A stretch of DNA of 64,000 nt from assembly GCF_900115185.1 (NCBI RefSeq), contig NZ_FOVN01000001.1:1-64000 (forward strand). Direction: 5' to 3'. Positions 44,900 to 53,525 of this stretch are shown here, one piece after another (position 1 is the stretch's first letter; the number at the start of each line of letters is the position of its first letter). A program made the position numbers and the translations under genes. The stretch is from Algorimicrobium echini (GTDB lineage Bacteria > Bacteroidota > Bacteroidia > Flavobacteriales > Flavobacteriaceae). The notes beneath the pieces were generated by a model. That model searched no databases. It had not been told where the DNA came from and worked only from the letters and a program-made list of their open reading frames with translations.

Positions 44900-45052
44900 A
44901 AGTCTCAAAAAAAGCATAGATTATTTTTCACTAAATTAACGAAAAAACCATGCCAATTTAACCAATTGCTATTAATTTTTTGTTAAACCATATAAATTCA
45001 GGCATTACGCACGATTTTATGTATTTTAGCACCCTTAATATACGGTAAAAAA

Positions 45053-45829
45053 ATGACAAAAAGACCACTGATTCTAGTCACAAATGACGATGGAATAACT
45101 GCACCTGGCGTTCGCGCATTAATAGAAGCTGTTCAAGATTTGGGCGATATTGTTGTAGTAGCACCAGACAGTCCGCAAAGCGCTATGGGACATGCTATTA
45201 CCATAAATTCTACACTCCATTTAGAGCGTGTAAAAATTGATGAATCTGGGCGCACTGAATTTAGTTGCTCTGGCACACCAGCTGACTGTGTAAAGTTAGC
45301 GGTTAATGAAATTCTTGACAGACGTCCAGACCTTTGTGTTTCAGGCATAAACCATGGTTCAAACTCATCAATTAATGTAATTTATTCAGGAACCATGAGT
45401 GCCGCTTTAGAGGCTGGAATTGAAGGTATTCCCGCTATTGGTTTTTCACTTTTGGATTACAATTATAACGCTGATTTTTCAGCTGCTAAAATAGTTGCTA
45501 AAAAAGTTACCCAAGAGGTTTTAAAAAATGGCTTACCCAAGGATGTTGTTCTAAATGTAAACATTCCTAACATTAAGAATGACGCTATTAAAGGCATTAA
45601 AGTTTGCCGACAGGCAAAAGCTAATTGGCAAGAAGAGTTTGATAAGCGACAAACTCCACAAGGCAAAGATTACTATTGGTTAACAGGAAAATTTGTTAAT
45701 TTAGATAAAGGAGAAGACACTGATGAATGGGCATTAGAAAACGGTTATGTTTCTGTTGTTCCTGTTCAATTTGATTTAACCGCTCACCATTACGTGCAGC
45801 AATTAAATACATGGAATTTTAATGATTAA
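45053..45829 (+). CDS. surE: 5'/3'-nucleotidase SurE
   Basis: A divalent-metal-dependent phosphatase acting on nucleoside monophosphates, linked to stationary-phase survival. 258 residues; the metal site LVTNDDGITAPG starts at residue 8 with D12 and D13, VVAPDSPQSAMGHAIT is near 38-53, and SGINHGSN near 97 carries the conserved Asn. The stop overlaps the start of the next small gene by 8 nt. A box TATTTTAG about 35 nt before the ATG is one base off consensus. Confidence 0.95.
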   Translation: MTKRPLILVTNDDGITAPGVRALIEAVQDLGDIVVVAPDSPQSAMGHAITINSTLHLERVKIDESGRTEFSCSGTPADCVKLAVNEILDRRPDLCVSGINHGSNSSINVIYSGTMSAALEAGIEGIPAIGFSLLDYNYNADFSAAKIVAKKVTQEVLKNGLPKDVVLNVNIPNIKNDAIKGIKVCRQAKANWQEEFDKRQTPQGKDYYWLTGKFVNLDKGEDTDEWALENGYVSVVPVQFDLTAHHYVQQLNTWNFND

Positions 45830-46106
45830 AAAAGAAGTTTTTATAGGTCTACTAGTTGGTTTAATTGCCAATGCTATAGGTGTTTATTTAGCTGCCATGG
45901 CTTTAGGGAATCACCAAGATATTATATTAGCACTAAAAAATGCTTCGGCGGAAGGTTTTTTAGGAAAACTAGTTAGTTTAGGTGCTATTTTAAATTTGAT
46001 AACCTTTTTTATTTTTATTAAGAAAAAACAAGATTATCGAGCAAGGGGTGTCCTTTTAGCAACCGTTATCATTGCAGTTTCAACGTTTTTGTTTAAATTT
46101 ATATAG
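45822..46106 (+). CDS. Small three-helix membrane protein
   Basis: A 94-residue protein with three membrane segments (about 5-27, 45-64 and 74-92) and the basic loop KKKQDYRARG on what is probably the cytosolic side. Function unknown. It overlaps surE by 8 nt and the lpxB start lies 1 nt after its stop, so it is locked into the surE-lpxB operon. A link to lipid A synthesis or the envelope is only suggested by position. Confidence 0.8.
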   Translation: MIKKEVFIGLLVGLIANAIGVYLAAMALGNHQDIILALKNASAEGFLGKLVSLGAILNLITFFIFIKKKQDYRARGVLLATVIIAVSTFLFKFI

Positions 46107-46107
46107 T

Positions 46108-47223
46108 ATGAAATATTATATAATTGCTGGCGAAGCATCAGGGGATTTACATGGTTCCAACTTGATGAAAGCCCTAAAAAAAGAGGACCCAAAAGCTGAA
46201 TTCCGTTTTTGGGGAGGCGACTTAATGGAAGCTGTTGGTGGCACTTTAGTAAAACATTATAAAGAACGTTCTTTTATGGGTTTTGCTGAAGTAATTATGA
46301 ACATATCGGCAATTTTTAAAGATTTCGATTTATGTAAAACCGATATTTCCGAATACCAACCAGATGCTATTGTTTTCATAGACAATTCTGGTTTTAACCT
46401 GCGAATTGCTAAATGGGCTAAAAAACAAGGCTTTAAAACCAATTATTATATTTCACCACAGGTTTGGGCTTCTAGAGCAGGTCGTGTAAAAGATATTAAA
46501 CGGGATATTGATGCCATGTATGTCATTTTACCGTTTGTTGAAACATTTTATAAAACCCATAATTATCCTGTAACATTTGTTGGCCACCCACTTATTGATG
46601 CTATATCTGGTCGTGAACAAATAAGCGAAACGGCATTTAGAGCCGAGAACGAATTAAGCGAAAAACCAATAATTGCACTATTACCTGGCAGTAGAAAACA
46701 AGAGATTTCTAAAATGTTGTCAGTAATGTTAAGTTTGACACCTGATTATCCAAACCATCAATTTGTAATTGCAGGTGCTCCAAGTCAGGATTATGATTTC
46801 TATAAGCAGTTTATTAAAAACTCTAATGTCCATTTTATTTCAAATAAAACCTACGACTTATTAAGTGTTGCCTCTGCAGCATTGGTAACATCAGGAACAG
46901 CAACACTAGAAGCTGCTTTATTTAAAGTTCCAGAAGTGGTTTGCTATAAGGGCAGTTGGCTGTCCTACCAAATTGGCAAACGTTTGGTAAAACATATTAA
47001 GTACATATCGTTAGTAAACTTAATTATGGACAAAGAAGTTGTAACTGAATTAATTCAAGATGATTTTACCCGAAAAAATCTCAAAATCGAACTCGATAAA
47101 ATTCTTGATCAATCAACTAGAAACAAACTCTTTTTGGATTATTACGAACTTGAAAAAAAATTAGGTGGTAAAGGTGCAAGCGCTAAAACGGCTCAACTCA
47201 TATACAAGTCGCTTATTACATAG
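46108..47223 (+). CDS. lpxB: Lipid-A-disaccharide synthase
   Basis: Joins UDP-2,3-diacylglucosamine and 2,3-diacylglucosamine 1-phosphate in lipid A synthesis. 371 residues from the ATG at 46108 (MKYYIIAGEASGDLHG), which starts 1 nt after the upstream stop; the frame is open further upstream but has no family sequence there. Marks include GEASGDLHGS (8-17), FWGGDLM near 35, FIDNSGFNLRIAK near 92, ISPQVWASRAGR near 117, FVGHPLID near 157, LPGSRKQEI near 192 and TSGTATLEAAL near 257. Confidence 0.95.
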   Translation: MKYYIIAGEASGDLHGSNLMKALKKEDPKAEFRFWGGDLMEAVGGTLVKHYKERSFMGFAEVIMNISAIFKDFDLCKTDISEYQPDAIVFIDNSGFNLRIAKWAKKQGFKTNYYISPQVWASRAGRVKDIKRDIDAMYVILPFVETFYKTHNYPVTFVGHPLIDAISGREQISETAFRAENELSEKPIIALLPGSRKQEISKMLSVMLSLTPDYPNHQFVIAGAPSQDYDFYKQFIKNSNVHFISNKTYDLLSVASAALVTSGTATLEAALFKVPEVVCYKGSWLSYQIGKRLVKHIKYISLVNLIMDKEVVTELIQDDFTRKNLKIELDKILDQSTRNKLFLDYYELEKKLGGKGASAKTAQLIYKSLIT

Positions 47224-47227
47224 TAGG

Positions 47228-48376
47228 TTAATTTTCAAATAATTTTTTGTTTGAAATATCAATACCTGTAAGCGTTTCTTGCAAGGATTTAGCAATGGCA
47301 TACCCCAATAATGGAGGAACCGCATTCCCAATTTGCTGATATTGACTCAAACCCTTTTCCCAACTCATTTTGGTACGCATACCTTGAAAAATAAAGGTAT
47401 CAGGAAAAGATTGCAATCGCGCACCTTCACGAGCCGTAAAATTTCGATGTAAAAACGGATGAATAAAATTACTTTGAAATGAAGCTGCAATAGTTGGCGC
47501 AGGCTTATCGGCATGTAAGCGTTGATTATTTTGCGAAAAAACTATTTTCGACTTCTCTTTCGGGTTTCCGCGCTTTACAGCCGCATGCTCTTGCGATACA
47601 TGAGCCAATGATTCGCCTGCCTTAATTACCTGAAACCGACTAATTAATCGTTGGGTATGACGCATAGCTATGTGATTATAAACCAACGTGCTTTGTTTCC
47701 TAATAAATTCTTGGTAGGCATTTGATGCTTTCGTTTTATACGTCATTTTTTCGGTTCCTTCCGATGCGTTTATTTGTGGCAAATCGGAAATAGCGTCCCA
47801 AACGGTAACTGGTTTTTTGTAAGTTTTCTTTGGAAAAACAGGCTGTTTATTTAAATCCTTTCGGATGCCAATCATAATAACCCGTTGTCTATTTTGTGGC
47901 ACACCGTAGTCTGACGCTGTAAGCACTTGATAGTCTACCTGATATCCTATTCCAGCATTTTCAAACTCTTTTTGCATAAGTTTAATAACCTGCCCTTTTT
48001 GCATGGATAACAAGCCACGCACATTTTCCATTACAAAAGCTTTGGGTTGTAAATCGGTAACCACGCGTACAAACTCATAAAACAATTCGTTTCTAGGGTC
48101 TGACTTTGCTTTATTTCTATTTTTATTGGCTAATGAAAACCCTTGACAAGGCGGACCACCAACAACCACATCTACCGTTTTTAAAAGGTGTTTTTTTAAT
48201 TCATTTGTTGAAATGTCTCGTAGATCGTTTTTAATAAACGGCACATCTGGAAAGTTGTAAGTATAAGTTTTTTCACAATTTTCGTCAACATCACTAGCTA
48301 ATAACGTTTGAAATCCAGCCCATTTAAAACCAAGTGCTAACCCTCCACAACCCGAAAACAAATCCACTACATTCAT
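47228..48376 (-). CDS. Orphan DNA cytosine-5 methyltransferase
   Basis: A 382-residue C5 methyltransferase. Counted from the ATG at 48376: motif I DLFSGCGGLALGF (5-17), motif IV GGPPCQGFS with catalytic Cys near residue 76, motif VI ENVRG near 119, motif VIII QNRQRV near 158-163 and motif X IGNAVPPLLG near 352. The frame is open for 66 more codons upstream without methyltransferase features, so I use the internal ATG. No nuclease gene lies nearby. The target site cannot be read from the sequence. It converges on lpxB with 4 nt between stops, and diverges from the NlpC/P60 gene. Confidence 0.9.
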   Translation of the reverse strand: MNVVDLFSGCGGLALGFKWAGFQTLLASDVDENCEKTYTYNFPDVPFIKNDLRDISTNELKKHLLKTVDVVVGGPPCQGFSLANKNRNKAKSDPRNELFYEFVRVVTDLQPKAFVMENVRGLLSMQKGQVIKLMQKEFENAGIGYQVDYQVLTASDYGVPQNRQRVIMIGIRKDLNKQPVFPKKTYKKPVTVWDAISDLPQINASEGTEKMTYKTKASNAYQEFIRKQSTLVYNHIAMRHTQRLISRFQVIKAGESLAHVSQEHAAVKRGNPKEKSKIVFSQNNQRLHADKPAPTIAASFQSNFIHPFLHRNFTAREGARLQSFPDTFIFQGMRTKMSWEKGLSQYQQIGNAVPPLLGYAIAKSLQETLTGIDISNKKLFEN

Positions 48377-48472
48377 ATTGTAAAATTCCTTTGAAAGTTT
48401 AAAAGTAACCGTTTTATACGTGTTGACCAACCAACTTTTTAAGTTGTTATTATTTTTTATAACAAAAATGTG

Positions 48473-48480
48473 TATTTTTG
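48473..48480 (+). promoter_or_regulatory. -7 box directly before the NlpC/P60 gene
   Basis: TATTTTTG is an exact TAnnTTTG match ending 5 nt before the ATG at 48486, so the transcript would start at or within a base or two of the start codon. A TTG at 48445-48447 might be the upstream element. Confidence 0.5.
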
Positions 48481-48485
48481 GAAAC

Positions 48486-49007
48486 ATGCAAAAAAGCTTA
48501 CTCATTTTACTATGTTTATTCTGTTTTTCGGCTTGTAAGTCGACAAAAAATGCGTCTAAACCATCCAAACGCACCTATAAATCAGCACCTACTCGAAGCA
48601 CGAATACCAGCAGCACTTATGAAACTACTGCAGAATCGATTATTGATTATGCTAAAACTTTTGATGGTGTAAAGTATAAGTATGGTGGAACCACTAAAAA
48701 GGGAATGGACTGTTCTGGTCTTGTTGTTACATCATTTAAAAAAGAAGCCATTCAATTGCCACGAACCACGTCTCAATTAGCTGTAACAGGTGATTGGGTT
48801 GATGTAAAAGAAGTAAAAAAAGGCGATTTGTTATTTTTTGCTACCAATAAAAATAGCCGAAACGTTAATCATGTTGGAATTGTAACAGAGTCTCGCACTG
48901 GTTTTGTTGAATTTATTCATGCGTCCACAAGTCGTGGTGTTATGATTTCAGAGCTTTCTGAAAAGTATTGGTACTTTGCTTTCGTTCAAGCCAGACGAAT
49001 CTTGTAA
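48486..49007 (+). CDS. NlpC/P60-family cell-wall peptidase (lipoprotein)
   Basis: A 173-residue lipoprotein from the ATG at 48486: LLCLFCFSAC gives the lipid cysteine near residue 17. An upstream in-frame ATG (48420) would add 22 residues and break the signal. A Ser/Thr-rich linker (20-45) leads to the NlpC/P60 domain with the catalytic Cys in GMDCSGLV near 77-84, His in NVNHVGIV near 126-133 and the polar residue His in FIHASTSRG near 146. It cuts peptide stems of peptidoglycan, probably the D-Glu-DAP bond. The DNA upstream diverges from the methyltransferase gene. Confidence 0.9.
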   Translation: MQKSLLILLCLFCFSACKSTKNASKPSKRTYKSAPTRSTNTSSTYETTAESIIDYAKTFDGVKYKYGGTTKKGMDCSGLVVTSFKKEAIQLPRTTSQLAVTGDWVDVKEVKKGDLLFFATNKNSRNVNHVGIVTESRTGFVEFIHASTSRGVMISELSEKYWYFAFVQARRIL

Positions 49008-49029
49008 GTTATTTTCGTAACTTACTATT

Positions 49030-51075
49030 GTGAAACTTCTTGATTTTCCAATAGTTAAACTAACATGTTTTTTTATGTTAGGCATTTTAGTGAGTTTGCA
49101 GTTGGCATTATCGCTGAAACTGTCTGTGATTATAACACTCCTACTTCTATTTACACTTACCATCACTTATTTTATAAACCGAAACCAATTTAAACAATCC
49201 ATTTGGTTTGGATTAACCTGCTATACCATGATTTTAAGCTTGGGAAATTTAAGTATGAAGGTCCATAATCATTTAAACTACAAGCATCATTACACCTATG
49301 AATATAAAATTTCTGAAAGCAAATTTTCACAATTCCAATTACAGATTTTAGAAGTTTTAAAACCTAATTCATTCAACCAACGCTACGTTGCTGAAATAAA
49401 AACCATAAATGGGAGTCCTGTTTTTGGAAATATTTTACTAAATATTAGTAAGGACAGCAGTTTATTGAATTTTCAAGTAGATGATAAAATTGAAATCAAC
49501 GGCAGTTTACAAGAACTTTACAAACCTTTAAATCCGCATCAATTTGATTACAAAAGGTATTTAGAAAACCATCAAATTTATGCTCAAATTTATAGCCAAG
49601 CTAAATTTATTTCTGTTCTATCAACTAAAAAACACAGCATTTATGGTTTGGCTGATTTTGTAAGGCAACGCATTAATAAAAGTCTCCAGAAATACAATTA
49701 TAGCACATCTGAATTGGCGGTCATAAATGCACTACTTTTAGGGCAGCGTCAAGATATTGACAAGGAATTATACTCTGATTATGTAAATGCTGGCGCTATT
49801 CATATTTTAGCGATTTCTGGGTTACACATAGGCATTATCCTGTTTATTTTAAAGTGGTTGTTTAAACCGTTTATACGCATTAAATATGGTCGCTACTTAA
49901 CAGCCATCATTATACTTTTTATACTATGGAGTTATGCTGTTATTGCTGGATTATCACCTTCCATTTTACGAGCCGTAACCATGTTTAGTGTAATTACAAT
50001 AGGCATGTATTTAAAACGACCTTATAACATTTATAACACACTGGCCATTTCAGCTTTTATATTACTCATATTTAACCCAATGATACTATTTGAAATTGGG
50101 TTTCAATTAAGCTATTTAGCTGTTATTGGCATTGTTGCTATCCATCCTTTGCTATTTAAACAATTAAAAACACCATTTTGGTTTCCAAATAAAATAATCA
50201 CATTAATAACGGTTTCATTGGCCGCACAATTAGGAATTTTCCCTTTAAGTCTTTTTTATTTTCATCAATTTCCAGGATTATTTTTATTAACGAATGTGGT
50301 TGTGATTCCATTTTTAGGATTTATTTTAGGCTACGGATTGTTAATTTTCGGGATGGCTTTAATCGGTGTACCTAAAAGTTTGCTCACAGATATTTTTGGC
50401 GATATTATTAGCCTAATGAATCACTTTTTTAAATGGATTGCGCATCAGGAAGCTTTTATTTTTAAAGATATTCCCATGAATTGGTTTCTCGTTATTGGAT
50501 TATATCTAATAATTCTGCTTTTCACGAGGTATTTTATATCCAAATCATTCAGCAGACTTGTATGTGCTTTGGTAGTAACCTGTATGTTTCAAATAGGTCT
50601 GTTTTTTAATCAGTATTGGTATAGTAGCAGGAATGAATTAGTTGTATTCCATAAAAGCAGACACAGCATGATGAGTAAAAAATCTGGATTAAACTTGCAG
50701 GTATTTCACGATTTGGATAGCCTAAAATTGAATTTAGATTATAACATACCAAATTACCGTGTTGGGAGTTTTATTAAGCAAATAGACTACCAAGCTATTC
50801 AAAATGTATATCGGTTCAACCAAAAACAATTTTTAATAATCGACAGTTTGGGCATTTATCAAAATATATCATTTCATCCGGAATATATTATTTTGAGTCA
50901 ATCGCCAAAAATTAATTTAAATCGACTTATAGACTCATTAAATCCCAAGGTTATTATTGCTGATGGTAGCAACTTCAAATCCTATGTAAAGCGATGGACA
51001 GAAACCTGTAGAAAGCGAAAACGCCTTTTTCACTATACAGGTGAAAAAGGCGCTTTTATATTGAAAGAAGACTAA
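49030..51075 (+). CDS. comEC: ComEC/Rec2-family DNA-uptake channel
   Basis: A 681-residue inner-membrane protein for passage of transforming DNA. The start is GTG at 49030, no good ATG lies nearby. An N-terminal OB-like DUF4131 domain lies between the first helices (about 60-200). The competence domain has LLGQRQDI near 236, GAIHILAISGLHIGI near 255-269 and LSPSILRAVTMF near 308. The C-terminal 150 residues take the place of the metallo-beta-lactamase domain but lack the HxHxDH metal motif, so this domain is degenerate. 22 nt after the NlpC gene. Confidence 0.9.
   Translation: MKLLDFPIVKLTCFFMLGILVSLQLALSLKLSVIITLLLLFTLTITYFINRNQFKQSIWFGLTCYTMILSLGNLSMKVHNHLNYKHHYTYEYKISESKFSQFQLQILEVLKPNSFNQRYVAEIKTINGSPVFGNILLNISKDSSLLNFQVDDKIEINGSLQELYKPLNPHQFDYKRYLENHQIYAQIYSQAKFISVLSTKKHSIYGLADFVRQRINKSLQKYNYSTSELAVINALLLGQRQDIDKELYSDYVNAGAIHILAISGLHIGIILFILKWLFKPFIRIKYGRYLTAIIILFILWSYAVIAGLSPSILRAVTMFSVITIGMYLKRPYNIYNTLAISAFILLIFNPMILFEIGFQLSYLAVIGIVAIHPLLFKQLKTPFWFPNKIITLITVSLAAQLGIFPLSLFYFHQFPGLFLLTNVVVIPFLGFILGYGLLIFGMALIGVPKSLLTDIFGDIISLMNHFFKWIAHQEAFIFKDIPMNWFLVIGLYLIILLFTRYFISKSFSRLVCALVVTCMFQIGLFFNQYWYSSRNELVVFHKSRHSMMSKKSGLNLQVFHDLDSLKLNLDYNIPNYRVGSFIKQIDYQAIQNVYRFNQKQFLIIDSLGIYQNISFHPEYIILSQSPKINLNRLIDSLNPKVIIADGSNFKSYVKRWTETCRKRKRLFHYTGEKGAFILKED
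51022..51052. terminator. Hairpin inside the comEC 3' end, possible shared terminator
   Basis: CGCCTTTTTCAC and GTGAAAAAGGCG pair perfectly over 12 bp with a 7-nt loop, inside the last codons of comEC. CTTTTAT follows on the + strand and TTTTCGCTTTC on the minus strand. comEC and the thioredoxin gene stop 1 nt apart, so one coding hairpin may end both transcripts. Confidence 0.55.
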
Positions 51076-51076
51076 A

Positions 51077-51625
51077 TTAGTTTGTAAACTCTGGTTTAAA
51101 AGCTTGAGCAAACGCTTGAAAATCTTGCTGTGTTTTAAAATTGGTGTGCTCATTATTTTTAAACACTTTTAAATACAACTCCAATTGCTGTGGTGTTTGA
51201 TAACCAATAATAGGTGCTAATAAATTAGCGTCTTCATCCAAATATACAATAGTTGGATACGATCGGATACTAAAATAACGCGCTAGTTCATGGCCGGAAT
51301 TACGTTTATTAGCCTTTGCAGGATCATAACCTGGATTGGTGTAAGTCTTTCCTTTAAAGGTGACGGTTTCGTTTCCCTCGGCATTAAATTTTACGGCATA
51401 AAAATGTTTATTAACATAATCTGCCACGTCTTTATTTTGAAAGGTATTTTTATCTAACATTTTACAAGGACCACACCAATTGGTGTACATATCCATCATA
51501 ATTTTTTTAGGATTTTTCTTTTGAAGCTTCACGGCTTCTTCCAAGGTAATCCAGTTAATTTCTTGCGCCACGCCTACAGTTGTAAAACCGATGACTACTA
51601 ATAAAGTGTAAAATAAATTTCTCAT
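51077..51625 (-). CDS. Exported thioredoxin-fold protein
   Basis: A 182-residue protein with a signal peptide (1-20, cleavage likely after VGVAQ) and a thioredoxin-like domain with the redox site WCGPC at about 49-53 and cis-proline in SYPTIVYLD near 138. Helix DYVNKHFYAVKFNAE between them fits the thioredoxin_7/DsbD-gamma group. It probably reduces or oxidises disulfides in the periplasm; direction of the reaction cannot be told. It is monocistronic and converges on comEC. Confidence 0.88.
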   Translation of the reverse strand: MRNLFYTLLVVIGFTTVGVAQEINWITLEEAVKLQKKNPKKIMMDMYTNWCGPCKMLDKNTFQNKDVADYVNKHFYAVKFNAEGNETVTFKGKTYTNPGYDPAKANKRNSGHELARYFSIRSYPTIVYLDEDANLLAPIIGYQTPQQLELYLKVFKNNEHTNFKTQQDFQAFAQAFKPEFTN

Positions 51626-51661
51626 GTTGTATTTGTTGTGATATACCTTTCGAACTTACAA

Positions 51662-51686
51662 AAAACACGCCAAAAAGGCGTGTTTT
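51662..51686 (-). terminator. Terminator of the peptide-transporter genes
   Basis: AAAACACGCC-AAAAA-GGCGTGTTTT, with a T-run on the minus strand (51656-51661 region). It lies 28 nt past the stop of the first POT gene. Confidence 0.85.
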
Positions 51687-51713
51687 GAATTAATTTTAAC
51701 AATTTTTTTTCGA

Positions 51714-53498
51714 TTAACGAACGCCATGCATTAACTTTTTAAGTATTGGATTTAATACCATTGACACCAGACCAATAGCGGCTGGTACAATTGTAAAAAT
51801 TAAAAAGAAGGTACTTAAAGAATATTCGGCTGTTATTTTATCAATCATACCACCCATTGTTCCAGCTGCTTTTTGCCCGATGGCGATAGCTAAATACCAA
51901 ATACCAAACATAAATCCAATCATTCGGCCTGGCACTAATTTACTTAAATAAGATAAGCCTACTGGCGAAATACATAATTCGCCCATGGTATGAAGTAAAT
52001 AGGCTAATATTAAAAATATCATACTTACAGATGCTGTTTGTGCACCTTGTGCCACTCCCATGGTTCCAAGAACTAGAATACCAAATCCTAAACCTAAAAG
52101 TACCAATCCGATTCCATATTTCATGGCAGCACTTGGGTTATATTTACTTTCCCACCATTTAGAAAACAAAGGAGCTAGAGTAATAATAAAGAATGAATTT
52201 AAGATACCAAACCATGTAGCTGGAACTTCAGTAGCGTCTTTACTAAATTCATTATTAATTTTATAAAATACTATATACCATAGGAATGCAAATGAGATAG
52301 CCAATATCACATTAGAATAGGGTATTTTAGAGTATGTTTTCTTAAACAATAAGTATAAAACCCAAGTAATAATAGCTAATGGACCAACTGTTAATATTAA
52401 ATCTATAATTTTGAAGACCATTGCCGAACTTCCTGTTAAAGCTCTTTCAGTATAATCTCTAGCAAACAGGGTCATAGAACCTAATGATTGCTCGAAAGCC
52501 GCAAAAAAGAATACCGTAAATATCCCGAAAACAGAAACGGCAATAATGCGGTCTCTAATAACTCTAGAATAACGTGAAATCCTAGTAATTATCAAATATA
52601 AGAACAGAACTAAAGCTGTTAAAACAGTAACATTTGAACCATCCAATCCACCGATATTAAAATCTAAAATATTAACATCACCAATTTTAGACATTGGGTC
52701 GTTAAACAAATAAAGAATTCCACCTAAAGAAGATAACAAAATTAGAACTTTATCGAGTGTAGTAAAAGGATTTAACTTTTCTGAAGCCTCACTCGTATCG
52801 TGTTCTTTCGGACTTTCTTCATTAATATTTTGAGGTAATTCTACTTCATGAACTCTTGAAGGGCGTTCTCCAATTTGGCCAAATAAATCTTTTGCTAACC
52901 AAAATTGAATTAATCCTAAAAGCATAAAAATTCCGGCTAAACCAAATCCGTAACTCCAACCTATATTCTCGGCTAAATAACCACATAGCATCATACCAAA
53001 AAAGGCACCAGCATTAACTCCCATATAGTAAATGGTGTAGGCGCCATCTTTTTTAGACTCTTTACCTTTATACATTTCAGAAATCATAGAAGTCATATTA
53101 GGCTTAAAAAAACCCGTTCCAACAATTAAAAATCCTAAACCTAAATACAGAGAAAAAGGTGTTTCAAAAACCATTGACGCATGGCCTAGCATCATAAGAA
53201 AGCAACCAATAATAACAGCCCATTTATAACCTGTATATTTATCTGCAAGCCAACCTCCTAGAATTGGTGTTAAGTACAAAAGCGAACCATAAGTTCCAAT
53301 TAAGGATAAGGCATGTTCTCTAGGCCATTCCCAACCTGGATTATCACTAATTATTGGAGCTGTTAAAAATAAAACCAAAAGAATTCGCATTCCATAAAAT
53401 GAAAATCGCTCCCACATTTCGGTAAAAAAGATTACAAACAATCCTGCTGGATGACCAATTACTTTGTCTTTAAATAAATTTTCAATATCAGTATTCAT
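51714..53498 (-). CDS. Proton-coupled peptide transporter (POT/PTR2), copy 2
   Basis: A 594-residue, 14-helix importer of di- and tripeptides driven by protons. The N-terminal motif ExxERFxxYG appears as EMWERFSFYGMR (29-40), followed by LTPILGGWLADKYTG near 76 and the PTR signature FKPNMTSMISEMY near 131-143. A soluble loop of about 50 residues with charged residues (205-255) lies between halves. It is second in the three-gene peptide cluster, 27 nt from its paralogue, which is shorter by 82 residues. Confidence 0.93.
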   Translation of the reverse strand: MNTDIENLFKDKVIGHPAGLFVIFFTEMWERFSFYGMRILLVLFLTAPIISDNPGWEWPREHALSLIGTYGSLLYLTPILGGWLADKYTGYKWAVIIGCFLMMLGHASMVFETPFSLYLGLGFLIVGTGFFKPNMTSMISEMYKGKESKKDGAYTIYYMGVNAGAFFGMMLCGYLAENIGWSYGFGLAGIFMLLGLIQFWLAKDLFGQIGERPSRVHEVELPQNINEESPKEHDTSEASEKLNPFTTLDKVLILLSSLGGILYLFNDPMSKIGDVNILDFNIGGLDGSNVTVLTALVLFLYLIITRISRYSRVIRDRIIAVSVFGIFTVFFFAAFEQSLGSMTLFARDYTERALTGSSAMVFKIIDLILTVGPLAIITWVLYLLFKKTYSKIPYSNVILAISFAFLWYIVFYKINNEFSKDATEVPATWFGILNSFFIITLAPLFSKWWESKYNPSAAMKYGIGLVLLGLGFGILVLGTMGVAQGAQTASVSMIFLILAYLLHTMGELCISPVGLSYLSKLVPGRMIGFMFGIWYLAIAIGQKAAGTMGGMIDKITAEYSLSTFFLIFTIVPAAIGLVSMVLNPILKKLMHGVR

Positions 53499-53525
53499 AA
53501 TATAGTTAGTTTAAAATAAGAATCT

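Noticed and set aside
48379-48574. Long N-terminal extension of the orphan methyltransferase
   Set aside because: The 66 extra codons lack methyltransferase features and overlap the start of the divergent NlpC/P60 gene.
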